DNA of 64,000 bases from Micromonospora sp. WMMD980 (lineage in GTDB: Bacteria; Actinomycetota; Actinomycetes; Mycobacteriales; Micromonosporaceae), in the NCBI RefSeq assembly GCF_029626035.1, contig NZ_JARUBE010000003.1, forward strand, positions 5,952,001 to 6,016,000, given 5' to 3'. The position numbers and the translations under genes were made by a program. Shown here piece after piece: positions 54,496 through 63,094 of this stretch. Each line of letters opens with the position of its first letter. The stretch's first letter is position 1. The notes beneath the pieces are model-generated. The model ran no database searches, was not told where the DNA came from, and worked only from the letters and a program-made list of their open reading frames with translations.

Positions 54496-54502
54496 TGTCA
54501 CG

Positions 54503-54709
54503 TCAGGTGGGCAGCGGGCGTTGGTTGCGCCGCTTGTGCGTCCGGTCGTACGGCGGCACGACACGTCTCGGCTCGTCGACCGGCTGCCGGGTCTCCTCCG
54601 CGCGCGGCTGGTCGGCGGCGACCTGTTCGGCGTCGCCGAGGTCGAGCCGATCGACGGCCGGTTCCCCGGCCGGGGCCGGGTCGTGAATCCGTTCCTCATC
54701 CGTGGCCAT
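54503..54709 (-). CDS. Small hydrophilic hypothetical protein, 68 residues
   Basis: The frame starts MATDEERIHDPAPAGEPAVD and ends in a basic RRVVPPYDRTHKRRNQRPLP segment. It has no hydrophobic stretch and is probably disordered. A strong AGGAGG site 8-13 bases upstream of the ATG supports translation. I do not recognise the family. It converges on groEL. Confidence 0.6.
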   Translation of the reverse strand: MATDEERIHDPAPAGEPAVDRLDLGDAEQVAADQPRAEETRQPVDEPRRVVPPYDRTHKRRNQRPLPT

Positions 54710-54771
54710 GCGCCGCCTCCTCCTGTGCTCGACCGTAGGTGCCTGTCGATCACCGTGGAGGGCGAACGGCG

Positions 54772-55692
54772 TTATGCGCCTTTGATGGCTTTCCGGTAGA
54801 GGAAGAAGACCCGCTCGATCCGCGCGCCGGCCGCGCCGGAGTAGAACGGCACCGGCCCCACCCAGCCGATCTGCGCCGCGCTGATCCCGGCCGCCGCCTG
54901 GTCCTGGAGGCAGCGGCGCAGCAGCACCCCGCCGATCCCGGAACCCTCGGCCGCCGGTGCGGTGCCCATCGGTCCGAACCAGCTCGGCCGCGCCGACCCG
55001 TACGCGGCGAAGCCGAGGATTTCGCCGGCCCGCTCGGCCAGGTGCGTGCCCGCGTCCGGGCGGCCCAGCGAGCCGGCCAGCTCGCCGTCCCAGGTGCCAC
55101 CGAACACCGACCGGGCGAACGCGGCCAGCGCCGGCAGGTCCGCCGGCTCCGCCCGGCGTACCGTCACGCCCCGGGCGGCCAGGCGCTGCTCGGCGGGCCC
55201 GGTCGGGCGCAGCGCCGGCGAACCCTCGGTCAGCGCGGCGGTCATGTTCCACGCCGTCCGGTCCTGCCGGTAGCCGAGCCGCAGCGCGGCGCAGATCGCC
55301 GGGGTGTACCGGACGTCGATGCCCGGCCAGGCGTAGTGCGGCGGGTTGCCGGCGAGCAGCAGCTCGGCCGCGCCGAGCGCGGCCAGCCGCGCCTCCGCCC
55401 CGGTCAGCAGCGCCGCGCCGATCCCCTGCCGGCGCTCCGCCGGGGCCACCGCGACCAGGTCGACGTGGCCACGTCGCGGATCGGTGGCCGACAGCGACCC
55501 GAGCAGGACCCCGAGCAGCACGCCGTCGCGGATCGCGCCGAGCCGCAGCACCGTCCGGTCGGTCGCCGCCCGCTCGGTCAACGTGGCCACCACGGCCGGC
55601 GCCTCGGTCGCGTCCTCCGGCAGGTCCAGCGCCCGCCGGCAGAGGTCGACGACCTCGGGCAGCCGGTCCGGGCCCAGCTCGATGATCTCCAT
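54772..55692 (-). CDS. Tandem GNAT-family acetyltransferase
   Basis: The 306-residue protein contains two GNAT halves. The first has VAVAPAERRQGIGAALLTGA and the second TAPAAEGSGIGGVLLRRCL. The linker around GIDVRYTPAICAALRLGYRQ is typical of this double form. The substrate is unknown. The start MEIIELGPDRLPEV is chosen since TAACGT lies eight bases upstream, with TTAACA 17 bases further, a leaderless promoter. Confidence 0.82.
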   Translation of the reverse strand: MEIIELGPDRLPEVVDLCRRALDLPEDATEAPAVVATLTERAATDRTVLRLGAIRDGVLLGVLLGSLSATDPRRGHVDLVAVAPAERRQGIGAALLTGAEARLAALGAAELLLAGNPPHYAWPGIDVRYTPAICAALRLGYRQDRTAWNMTAALTEGSPALRPTGPAEQRLAARGVTVRRAEPADLPALAAFARSVFGGTWDGELAGSLGRPDAGTHLAERAGEILGFAAYGSARPSWFGPMGTAPAAEGSGIGGVLLRRCLQDQAAAGISAAQIGWVGPVPFYSGAAGARIERVFFLYRKAIKGA

Positions 55693-55725
55693 GGCCGCCG
55701 ACGTTAGGCCATCCGGCAAGGTTTG

Positions 55726-58242
55726 TTAACCGGCCCGGGCGGCCCGCACCGCCGCGTACGCGTCGACCAGGCCGGCGCCGACCAGGTCCCGGGTGCCGCC
55801 ACAGCTCGAGCCGGCCGGGACGGTGGCCGGGGTGGCGGTCTCGGTGAGGATCCGCCGGGTCCGGTCCAGGTCCCCGACCAGCGTCGGGTTCGCCGACCAC
55901 ATCAACGCCACCACGCCCGCCACCTGCGGAGTCGCCATCGAGGTGCCGTCCAGGGCGGCGTACCCGCCGCCGGGGAACGCGGACGGCACGGCCGCGCCGG
56001 GGGCCACCAGGTCGGGCTTCGCTGCCGTGCCGGCCGGGCCCCGGCTGGAGAAGTCGGTGAGCCGGCGGGACCTGTCGACCGCGCCGACGGTCAGCACGTG
56101 CGGGTAGGGCGCCGGCGGGTCGGAGATGGAACCGCAGGTGGGGCCCTCGTTGCCGGCGGCGGCCACCACCAGGATGCCGGCGGCGGCCAGCGCGGCGGTC
56201 GCCGGGCGCAACGCCCCCGCGTCGCACCCCTCCAGGGGTGGGCAGCCCCACGAGTTGGTCAGCACGTCCGGAGCGCGCTGCGGCCGCCCGTCGGTGAGCG
56301 GGTCACCGCCGGGCGGGAACGGCGCCAGCATGAACTGGAGGCAGTCGAGATAGCGGGCCGGGCTGCCGAGGTTGCGGTCCAGGTTGACGCAGCCGACCCA
56401 GCTCGCGCCCGGCGCCACCCCGATCCCACCCCGGCCCACCGCGCTGCCGAGCGTGTGCGTGCCGTGGCCGCCCCGGTCGGCCGGCGCGCGGCGGTGCTCC
56501 CACGGGTCGTACCAGGAGTCGTCGCCGCCCCGGAAGCCGCCCGCCAGCGCCGGGTGCCGTCCGTCCACGCCGGAGTCCGAGCTGCCCACCACCACGCCGG
56601 CGCCGGTGACGCCCAGCTCCGACCAGACCCGGTCCGCGCCGATCAGCGTCACGTTCCAGGTCGGGCCGGTCGGCGCCGGCGCGTCACCCCGGGCCGGCGG
56701 CGCCGCGGCGGGCAGCGGGCGCGGTCGTTGCTCGACGAGCACCCGGGCCACCTCGGGGCGGCTGGACAGCCAGGCCCGGACCGCCGGGCCGCCGTCCGTG
56801 GAGATCGCGTTGACCAGGTAGTAGGGCGTCGGGTCGAGGCGCATCCGGGCCAACGTGCGGCGCAGGTCGCTCTGGCTGCGCTCGGCGGTGTCGACCAGCC
56901 GCCGGTAGACCTCGGCCGCCCGGGCGTCCCGCCCGGCCCGGCCCGCGCCGGCCGGCAGGCCGCTCAGGTCGGCCTGCTCACGCAGCACTACCAGCAGCCG
57001 CTCGCCGTACAGGCCCGGCTGGCCGGGCAGCACGTAGACCACCGCCCCGGCGGCCAGCACCGCCCCGGCGGCCAGCCCGGCCACGCCCCGGCGGGGCGCG
57101 TTCGCCCCCGGGCGGGCGAGCAGCACGCCGTACCCGACGGCGAGCAGGACCGCGACGGCGAACGCGACGCCGGCACCGACCGCGACCCAGAACGGCACGT
57201 CGCGGGCGGCGGCCAGCAGCAGCGTGATCTCCTCCGGGTCGGTCAGCGCCAGCGGCCCGGCCAGCGCCAGGCCGATCAGCCAGCGCGCCGGCGCCGGCCC
57301 GGCCGGCCGACCGGCGTGCCGGGCCGCGACTTCCAGCGCGCCCAGCACGAAGCCGAGCGGCGGCAGCAGGAGCAGGCCCGGCAACTGGGCGCCCGACTGC
57401 CCCGCGCCGGCCGCGAGCAGCGTCAGCGTGACGCCGGCGACCAGGCCGCCGACCAGCACCAGCCGGGCCGGCCGGACCGCCGTGCCGGGGGCGAGGCCGG
57501 CCCAGAACTCGGGTCCGAGCAGCACCCCGGCCAGCGCGCCGAACGCGGCGGCGGCCAGTCCGGCGAGCACCGTCTCCAGCAGCCCGCCCAGCGCGCCCAC
57601 CCAGAGCCAGGGCAGCAGGACCGCCAGCCCGGCGGCGACCGCCAACAGCGTCACCGCGCCGGGCCGCCGCCCGCCGCCGGCCGTTCCCGGCGTCGCCGCC
57701 GGAACCGCGGGCACCACGTCGCCTCCGCCCGGTCCCGGCACCACGTCGCCTCCGCCCGGTCCCGGCACCACGTCCGGCGGCCGGGGAACGGCACGGCCGG
57801 ACGACGCCGTCGCGGCCGGGCGGCGGGGCAACCGGGCCACCACGAGCGCGAGCAGCGCGGCGGTCGACGCCAGCGCGGCCAGGTATGCCTCGTGGTGCAC
57901 CGGCGGCAGTGCCCGCAGCAGCGTCGCCGCGCCGAGCGCGACCGCGCCGCCGGTCCACGCCCGCCCGGCCGCCCGCACCGCCGGGGAACGGGGCAGCAGC
58001 GCCAGCGCCAGCGCCGGCCCACCGGCCAGCAGCATGGTGACCACCGCGATCACCGGCCAGACCGCCACCGCCCGGTCCAGCCCGGTGACCAGCACCACCT
58101 GGTCGATCAACCAGCCGGTGACCTGGCCGGGCACGGTGACCAGCACCGCCCAGACGCCGGTCGCCACCGCCGCGACGACCGGCCACGGCCCGGTCTCGCG
58201 CGGCGGCAGGGGTACGGAAGCAGCGGGCGGACCGGTCAGCAT
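55726..58242 (-). CDS. Multi-pass membrane protein with C-terminal subtilase (S8) domain
   Basis: The 838-residue protein begins with about 440 residues of hydrophobic segments (roughly ten spans), followed by a subtilisin-like protease. The triad is present: Asp556 in GSSDSGVDGRHP, His593 in RGGHGTHTLGS and Ser768 in GTSMATPQVAG. The oxyanion Asn lies in AAAGNEGP. A 27-base direct repeat (57721-57774) encodes GGDVVPGPG twice in a loop of the membrane part. The start is placed at 58242 because TACCGT is then seven bases upstream. The protease domain probably faces outward; its target is unknown. Confidence 0.8.
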   Translation of the reverse strand: MLTGPPAASVPLPPRETGPWPVVAAVATGVWAVLVTVPGQVTGWLIDQVVLVTGLDRAVAVWPVIAVVTMLLAGGPALALALLPRSPAVRAAGRAWTGGAVALGAATLLRALPPVHHEAYLAALASTAALLALVVARLPRRPAATASSGRAVPRPPDVVPGPGGGDVVPGPGGGDVVPAVPAATPGTAGGGRRPGAVTLLAVAAGLAVLLPWLWVGALGGLLETVLAGLAAAAFGALAGVLLGPEFWAGLAPGTAVRPARLVLVGGLVAGVTLTLLAAGAGQSGAQLPGLLLLPPLGFVLGALEVAARHAGRPAGPAPARWLIGLALAGPLALTDPEEITLLLAAARDVPFWVAVGAGVAFAVAVLLAVGYGVLLARPGANAPRRGVAGLAAGAVLAAGAVVYVLPGQPGLYGERLLVVLREQADLSGLPAGAGRAGRDARAAEVYRRLVDTAERSQSDLRRTLARMRLDPTPYYLVNAISTDGGPAVRAWLSSRPEVARVLVEQRPRPLPAAAPPARGDAPAPTGPTWNVTLIGADRVWSELGVTGAGVVVGSSDSGVDGRHPALAGGFRGGDDSWYDPWEHRRAPADRGGHGTHTLGSAVGRGGIGVAPGASWVGCVNLDRNLGSPARYLDCLQFMLAPFPPGGDPLTDGRPQRAPDVLTNSWGCPPLEGCDAGALRPATAALAAAGILVVAAAGNEGPTCGSISDPPAPYPHVLTVGAVDRSRRLTDFSSRGPAGTAAKPDLVAPGAAVPSAFPGGGYAALDGTSMATPQVAGVVALMWSANPTLVGDLDRTRRILTETATPATVPAGSSCGGTRDLVGAGLVDAYAAVRAARAG

Positions 58243-58301
58243 GGTCATCACGGTACGGCCGGGGCGTGTCACCGCGGTGCCGGGACGGCTACCGTGGACT
58301 G

Positions 58302-60119
58302 GTGCGCGACCCCAACGTGTCCCGATCCGAGGCCGGCCGGCTCTCCGCCCAGCGCCGCGCCGACGACCTGCGCCGGCTCCGCGCCGAGCGGTTCGATGTG
58401 CTGATCATCGGAGGCGGGGTGACCGGGGCGGGCGCCGCCCTCGACGCCGCCTCCCGAGGGCTGAAGGTCGCCCTGGTGGAGGCGCGCGACTACGCCGCCG
58501 GCACGTCCAGCCGGTCCAGCAAGCTGATCCACGGTGGCCTGCGCTACCTGGAGCAGTTGGAGTTCCACCTGGTCCACGAGGCCCTCACCGAACGCGGGCT
58601 GCTCGCCACCCGACTCGCCCCGCACCTGGTCCGCCCGGTGCCGATCCTGGTGCCGCTGCCGACCGAGGGCGGCGTGCGCGACCTGCCCCGCCGGTTCCTC
58701 CGCCGCTCCTACTACGGCCTCGGTGTGGCCGCGTACGACGTCTTCGCCGGGGTGTTCGGCGGCGGGCGCGGCATGCCGCTGCACCGGCACCTGACCCGCG
58801 AGGGCGCCCGCCGGATCTTCCCGAGCCTGCGACCCGACACGCTGGCCGGCGCCATCCGCTACTACGACGGCCAGGTCGACGACGCCCGGCTGGTGGTGAC
58901 GCTGGCCCGCACCGCGGCCAGCCTCGGCGCGACGGTGGTCAACAGCGCCCGGGCGGTCGGGCTGGTCCGGCAGGCCCGCGAGGTGACCGGCGTCCGGGTG
59001 CGTGACCTGGAGGCGCCGGCCGGCTCGCCGGACGCCGAGTTCGAGGTCCGCGCCCGCACCGTGATCGCCGCCACCGGGGTGTGGAGCGACGACATGTCGC
59101 GCATGCTCAACGACGTCGGGCTGCGCCCCGGCCTGCGGGTCCGGGCCTCGAAGGGGGTGCACCTGGTGGTGCCCCGGTCGGCGATCGTCGGCGAGACCGG
59201 CCTGATCCTGCGCACCGCGACGAGTGTCCTCTTCGTCATCCCGTGGGGCGGGCACTGGATCATCGGCACCACCGACACCGACTGGCAGCTCGACCGGTCC
59301 CACCCGGCCGCCACCGCGCGCGACATCGACTACCTGCTGGAGCAGGTCAACACCGTGCTGGACCGGCCGTTGACCACCGCCGACATCGAGGGCGTCTACG
59401 CCGGGCTGCGCCCGCTGCTGTCCGGCGAGGCGGACTCCACCTCCAAGCTCTCCCGCGAGCACGCAGTGGTCGAGCCGATGCTCGGCCTGCTGCTGGTGGC
59501 CGGCGGGAAATACACCACCTACCGGGTGATGGCCGCCGACGTGGTCGACCACGCGGCGCACCGGCTCGGCCGGGCCCGCCCGTCGCGCACCGCCGACCTG
59601 CCGCTGCTCGGTGCCGACGGATACGCCGCGCTGTGGCGCGACCGGGCCGACCTGGCCCGCCGGCACGGGGTGCCGGTCGGCGTGGTGGAGCACCTGCTGG
59701 AGCGCTACGGCAACCTCACCCTCGACGTGCTCGCGCTCGTCGACGCCGATCCGCTGCTCGGCTCGCCGCTGGCCGGCGCGCCGGAATACCTGGCCGCCGA
59801 GGTGACGTACGCGGCCCGGGCCGAGGGCGCGTTGCACGTGGAGGACGTGCTGACCCGGCGTACCCGGATCTCCATCGAGACCAGCCACCGCGGCCTGGAG
59901 TCGGCGGAGCACGCCGCGGAGCTGATGGGCGCGGTGCTCGGCTGGGACGCGGCGACCCGGGCCCGCGAGGTGGCCCACTACCGGGCGCGGGTGGAGGCCG
60001 AGCGGGAGTCGCAGCTCATGCCGGACGACATCGCGGCCGACGCGGCGCGGCTCGGCGCGCCCGACGTGCGTGGCTTCGCCGCCGACCGGGGCACCGAGCT
60101 GCCGAGTTCGCCCCGCTGA
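58302..60119 (+). CDS. glpD: Glycerol-3-phosphate dehydrogenase, FAD-dependent
   Basis: The enzyme oxidises glycerol-3-phosphate to dihydroxyacetone phosphate at the inner face of the membrane. The 605-residue protein has the FAD fold (FDVLIIGGGVTGAGAALDAA), the GlpD signature GTSSRSSKLIHGGLRYLEQ, and the C-terminal helical domain (residues about 430-570). IIGTTDTDWQ and LLLVAGGKYTTYRVMA are further landmarks. The length is slightly above the family norm. The GTG at 58302 is supported by TACCGT six bases upstream and is divergent from the subtilase gene. Confidence 0.92.
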   Translation: MRDPNVSRSEAGRLSAQRRADDLRRLRAERFDVLIIGGGVTGAGAALDAASRGLKVALVEARDYAAGTSSRSSKLIHGGLRYLEQLEFHLVHEALTERGLLATRLAPHLVRPVPILVPLPTEGGVRDLPRRFLRRSYYGLGVAAYDVFAGVFGGGRGMPLHRHLTREGARRIFPSLRPDTLAGAIRYYDGQVDDARLVVTLARTAASLGATVVNSARAVGLVRQAREVTGVRVRDLEAPAGSPDAEFEVRARTVIAATGVWSDDMSRMLNDVGLRPGLRVRASKGVHLVVPRSAIVGETGLILRTATSVLFVIPWGGHWIIGTTDTDWQLDRSHPAATARDIDYLLEQVNTVLDRPLTTADIEGVYAGLRPLLSGEADSTSKLSREHAVVEPMLGLLLVAGGKYTTYRVMAADVVDHAAHRLGRARPSRTADLPLLGADGYAALWRDRADLARRHGVPVGVVEHLLERYGNLTLDVLALVDADPLLGSPLAGAPEYLAAEVTYAARAEGALHVEDVLTRRTRISIETSHRGLESAEHAAELMGAVLGWDAATRAREVAHYRARVEAERESQLMPDDIAADAARLGAPDVRGFAADRGTELPSSPR

Positions 60120-60162
60120 GGAAGCGGAAGCCCCTACCGACCGCTCGGTGGGTAGTGCGCGC

Positions 60163-60182
60163 AACCTACGGAAGTGTAGGTT
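60163..60182 (+). promoter_or_regulatory. Palindromic operator over a leaderless -10
   Basis: AACCTAC, six bases, GTAGGTT form a perfect inverted repeat (60163-60182). TAGGTT (60177-60182) is six bases before the GTG of the lipoprotein gene and is the likely -10. A dimeric regulator, for example of the TetR type, could block it. Confidence 0.5.
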
Positions 60183-60188
60183 TCCCGC

Positions 60189-60698
60189 GTGGTTCGTCCA
60201 TCCTCGACGCGGGTCGCCGCACTGTCCACCGCCGTCCTGCTGGCAACCGCGCTGACCGGCTGCTCGCTCGTCGGCCGGGCCGAGAGCGCCACGACTCCCG
60301 GTGCGCAGGGCTCGGCCACCCCGACGCCGGCCGGGAAGCGGGTGACCCTGCTGCAACGGCTCGGCGCGGACGGCAAGGTCCGCACGCTCGACGTCGACCC
60401 GGCCGGGCGGTGGCAGTGCCGTGACTGCGCCGGCGACGGCGTCGACGCGACAGGCGCGCTCAACCCCGAGCAGACCGCGCGGTTGCAGCGGATGCTCGCC
60501 GACCCGGCGCTGGTGCGGGAGACCGACGAGGCCCGGCGCTACCGGCAGCTCTGCATCGGCGCGCTGACCTCGTCGTTGCTCGTCCCGCCGGAGCTGACCA
60601 TCACCATCCAGGACTGCCCGGGCGAGCCGGCGCCTCCGGTGGCCTACGACGTGCTGCTGCTGCTCACCCAGGCCACCCCGGCCGAGGACAAGGGCTGA
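60189..60698 (+). CDS. Small secreted lipoprotein, distantly like the emfourin-like protein
   Basis: The 169-residue protein has a signal peptide and lipobox LTGC (Cys25), then VTLLQRLGADGKVRTLDVDP, GRWQCRDC, a helix LNPEQTARLQRMLADPALVR and a final ELTITIQDCPGEP strand. The order of elements matches the emfourin-like lipoprotein at 10056-10511, though sequence identity is low and SGG is missing. The function is unknown. The GTG start is decided by TAGGTT six bases upstream, with no Shine-Dalgarno site. It converges on the glcD-type gene with one base between stops. Confidence 0.6.
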   Translation: MVRPSSTRVAALSTAVLLATALTGCSLVGRAESATTPGAQGSATPTPAGKRVTLLQRLGADGKVRTLDVDPAGRWQCRDCAGDGVDATGALNPEQTARLQRMLADPALVRETDEARRYRQLCIGALTSSLLVPPELTITIQDCPGEPAPPVAYDVLLLLTQATPAEDKG

Positions 60699-60699
60699 C

Positions 60700-62100
60700 T
60701 CAGATCACCTTGCCGGGGTTGAGCAGCCCCGCCGGGTCCAGCGCGGCCTTGATCGCCTGGTGCACACGCACGCCCACCGGGCCGATCTCCCGCGCCAGCC
60801 AGTCCCGCTTGAGCAGCCCGACGCCGTGCTCGCCGGTGCAGGTGCCGCCGAGTTCCAGGCCGAGCCGCATGATCTCGTCGAAGGCCCGCCGGCCTCGCTC
60901 CAGGCTCGCCGGGTCGGCCCGGTCGACCACGATGTTCGGGTGCATGTTGCCGTCGCCGGCGTGCCCGACCACGCCGATCGGCACGTCGCACGCCTCGGCG
61001 ATCCGGGCCACCCCGTCCAGCAGCTCCGCGAGCCGGCCGCGCGGCACCGCCACGTCGTCGATGACCAGGCCGCCGTTGCCGCCCGGGAAGGTCTCGGCGG
61101 CGAACCGCTCCATCGCCGGGTGGGCCAGCCGCCGGGCCTGGAGCAGCGCCGCGGCCTCGGTCGCGTCGGTGGCGGTCCAGACCTCGTCCGCGCCGGCCGC
61201 GGTGCACACCTCGGCGAGCCGGGCCAGGTCGGCGCCCGCCCGCTCGCCGGTGTCCGCCGCCGCCAGCAGCAGCGCCTCCGCGTCGGTGCGCAACCCCATC
61301 GGCCGGTGGTCCTCGATGGCCCGCAGGTGCGTCCGGTCCAGCAGCTCCAGCAGGCTCGGGGTGAGGCCCCGCTCGGCGATCCCGGCGACCGCGCCGCCGG
61401 CCGCCGCCGTGGTGGGGAAGACCGCGACCAGGGTCAGCGACGCCTCGGGCGCCGGACGCAGCGCCACGGTCACCTCGGTGATCACCCCGAGCGTGCCCTC
61501 CGAGCCGACGAAGAGCCGGGTCAGGTCGTACCCGGCGACGCCCTTGGCGGTGCGCCGGCCGGTGCGCAGCACCTCGCCGGAGGCGAGCACCACCTCCAAG
61601 CCGAGCACGTACTCGCTGGTCACGCCGTATTTCACGCAGCACATGCCGCCGGCGTTGGTGGCCACGTTGCCGCCGATCGTGGACGACTCCCAGGAACCGG
61701 GGTCCGGCGGATACCAGAGCCCCCGCGCCCGCACCGCCTGAGCCAGCGCCGCGTTGACCACGCCGGGCTGCACCACGGCGATCCGGCCGACCGGGTCGAC
61801 CTCCACGATCCGGTCCATCGCCACGGTGCTCAGCACCAGCGCGCCGGCCACCGCGTTCGCCGCGCCGGCCAGCCCGGTCCGCGCACCCTGCGGCACCACC
61901 GGTACGCCGTGCCGGCCGGCCGCGCGCACGGCGGCCACCACCTGGGCGGTGTCGCGGGGGCGCACCACCACCAGCGGGGTGCCCGAGGCGCACAGGTCCG
62001 CCTCGTCGCGCTCGTGACCGGCCAGCAGGTCCGGGTCGGTCAGCACGGCGGACCCGCCGAGCGCGGACCGCAGGTCGTCGAGGAGGGGATGGGCGGCCAT
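60700..62100 (-). CDS. FAD-linked oxidase, GlcD/D-lactate dehydrogenase type
   Basis: The 466-residue flavoprotein has the FAD-binding PCMH domain with VVPQGARTGLAGAANAV and STIGGNVATNAGGMCCVKYG, then the C-terminal FAD-linked-oxidase domain ending GTCTGEHGVGLLKRDWL. Members oxidise glycolate, D-lactate or D-2-hydroxy acids. Which one is not clear, and no glcE or glcF lies adjacent. The ATG at 62100 is preferred because TAGCCT lies exactly seven bases upstream. It is divergent from the DUF4031 gene with only 31 bases between starts. Confidence 0.88.
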   Translation of the reverse strand: MAAHPLLDDLRSALGGSAVLTDPDLLAGHERDEADLCASGTPLVVVRPRDTAQVVAAVRAAGRHGVPVVPQGARTGLAGAANAVAGALVLSTVAMDRIVEVDPVGRIAVVQPGVVNAALAQAVRARGLWYPPDPGSWESSTIGGNVATNAGGMCCVKYGVTSEYVLGLEVVLASGEVLRTGRRTAKGVAGYDLTRLFVGSEGTLGVITEVTVALRPAPEASLTLVAVFPTTAAAGGAVAGIAERGLTPSLLELLDRTHLRAIEDHRPMGLRTDAEALLLAAADTGERAGADLARLAEVCTAAGADEVWTATDATEAAALLQARRLAHPAMERFAAETFPGGNGGLVIDDVAVPRGRLAELLDGVARIAEACDVPIGVVGHAGDGNMHPNIVVDRADPASLERGRRAFDEIMRLGLELGGTCTGEHGVGLLKRDWLAREIGPVGVRVHQAIKAALDPAGLLNPGKVI

Positions 62101-62107
62101 GCCGGGA

Positions 62108-62123
62108 AGGCTACGCGTACCGT
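62108..62123. promoter_or_regulatory. Back-to-back leaderless -10 boxes
   Basis: TAGCCT on the minus strand (62108-62113) serves the glcD-type gene. TACCGT on the plus strand (62118-62123) is eight bases before the DUF4031 ATG. Both promoters fit in 31 bases, so their polymerases cannot bind at once. Confidence 0.45.
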
Positions 62124-62131
62124 CGGTTGCC

Positions 62132-62464
62132 ATGCTCTACCTGGACCCGCCGACGGTGCCCTGGCGCGGCCGGCTCTGGTCGCACCTGATCAGCGACGTC
62201 TCGTACGCGGAGCTGCACGTCTTCGCCGAGCTGCTCGGGGTGCCCCGGCGCGGTTTCGACCGGGACCACTACGACCTGCCCGCCGAGCGGTTCCCGGTGG
62301 CGGTCTGGCTGGGCGCCGCGGTGGTCCCGTCCCGGGAGATCGTCCGCCGGCTGCACGTCGCCGGCCTGCGCCGCCCGAAGCACCGCGCCTCAGCCGAGGG
62401 CGCGCAGCTCCCGGCCCAGGTTGGCGCGGGCGCGGTCCTCCCAGCGGGCGTGCGGCTCGGCTAG
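62132..62464 (+). CDS. DUF4031-domain protein
   Basis: The 110-residue protein starts MLYLDPPTVPWRGRLWSHL, then SDVSYAELHVFAELLGVPRR and FDRDHYDLPAERFPVAVWLG, the standard DUF4031 pattern. The function is unknown. The last 25 codons overlap the end of the convergent HD gene and look unlike the family, so the original gene may have ended earlier. TACCGT eight bases upstream fits a leaderless start. Confidence 0.82.
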   Translation: MLYLDPPTVPWRGRLWSHLISDVSYAELHVFAELLGVPRRGFDRDHYDLPAERFPVAVWLGAAVVPSREIVRRLHVAGLRRPKHRASAEGAQLPAQVGAGAVLPAGVRLG

Positions 62465-63025
62465 CCGGTAGAGCGCCGGCAGGTCGAGCAGGTGCCGCAG
62501 CACCGCGGCCCGGCCGGCGCGGAAGTCCGCCTCGGCGACGTGCGCGTACTCGCGGCGGATCGCCGTGGCGTACCGGTCGTAGCCGGCCGGTTCGGTCCCC
62601 AGCACGGCCAGGTCGGCGTCGCAGAGCAGCGCGCCGTCCGGGTCGCCGGGCGCGACCGCGTGGCCGGCGGTGAGCAGCACCAGCCGGCGTACCTCGTCGA
62701 CCGCGGCGGCCGGCAGCCCGGCGGCGGTGAGCAGCGCCCCGGCCAGGTCGGCGCTGGCCCGTTCGTTGGCGTCGCCGCCCGCGCGCGGGTCGTAGACCGC
62801 GTCGTGGCACCACGCCGCGAGCCGGACCAGGTCGGGGCGGTGGGCCCGGTCGGCGTACGCGTCGACGACGTCGAGCACCGTGCGCAGGTGGTCCACCGTG
62901 TGGTGGTGCCGGTGCGGCTCCCGCCAGCCGGCCAGCAGCCGGTCCCCGGCCCGCCGCACGCCGGCCGGGTCGGCGGCATCGGCCGCCCGCACCGTCCGCA
63001 GCCACCGTGCCGTCAGCTCGTCCAT
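62390..63025 (-). CDS. HD-domain metal-dependent hydrolase
   Basis: The 211-residue protein has an HD phosphohydrolase fold: YR-like HRHHHTVDHLRTVLDVVDAY, then AAWCHDAVYDPRAGGDANER, with the HD metal pair in CHDAVYD, and a late DADLAVLG. The family hydrolyses nucleotides or related phosphates; the substrate is unknown. CAGACT lies seven bases before the ATG. Its end overlaps the DUF4031 gene by 75 bases. Confidence 0.85.
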   Translation of the reverse strand: MDELTARWLRTVRAADAADPAGVRRAGDRLLAGWREPHRHHHTVDHLRTVLDVVDAYADRAHRPDLVRLAAWCHDAVYDPRAGGDANERASADLAGALLTAAGLPAAAVDEVRRLVLLTAGHAVAPGDPDGALLCDADLAVLGTEPAGYDRYATAIRREYAHVAEADFRAGRAAVLRHLLDLPALYRLAEPHARWEDRARANLGRELRALG

Positions 63026-63094
63026 CCGGTGCAGTCTGCCCGATCCGGGGGGCGGGGCGAGGATTCACCCGGGGCGGGACGGGTAGTACCCGCC

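Noticed and set aside
57710..57776. Possible CRISPR-like repeat
   Set aside because: Only two adjacent copies without spacers, in frame inside a coding gene.
55723..58404. 893-codon plus-strand frame opposite the subtilase gene
   Set aside because: Low-complexity shadow translation without motifs; the minus-strand subtilase carries a complete triad.
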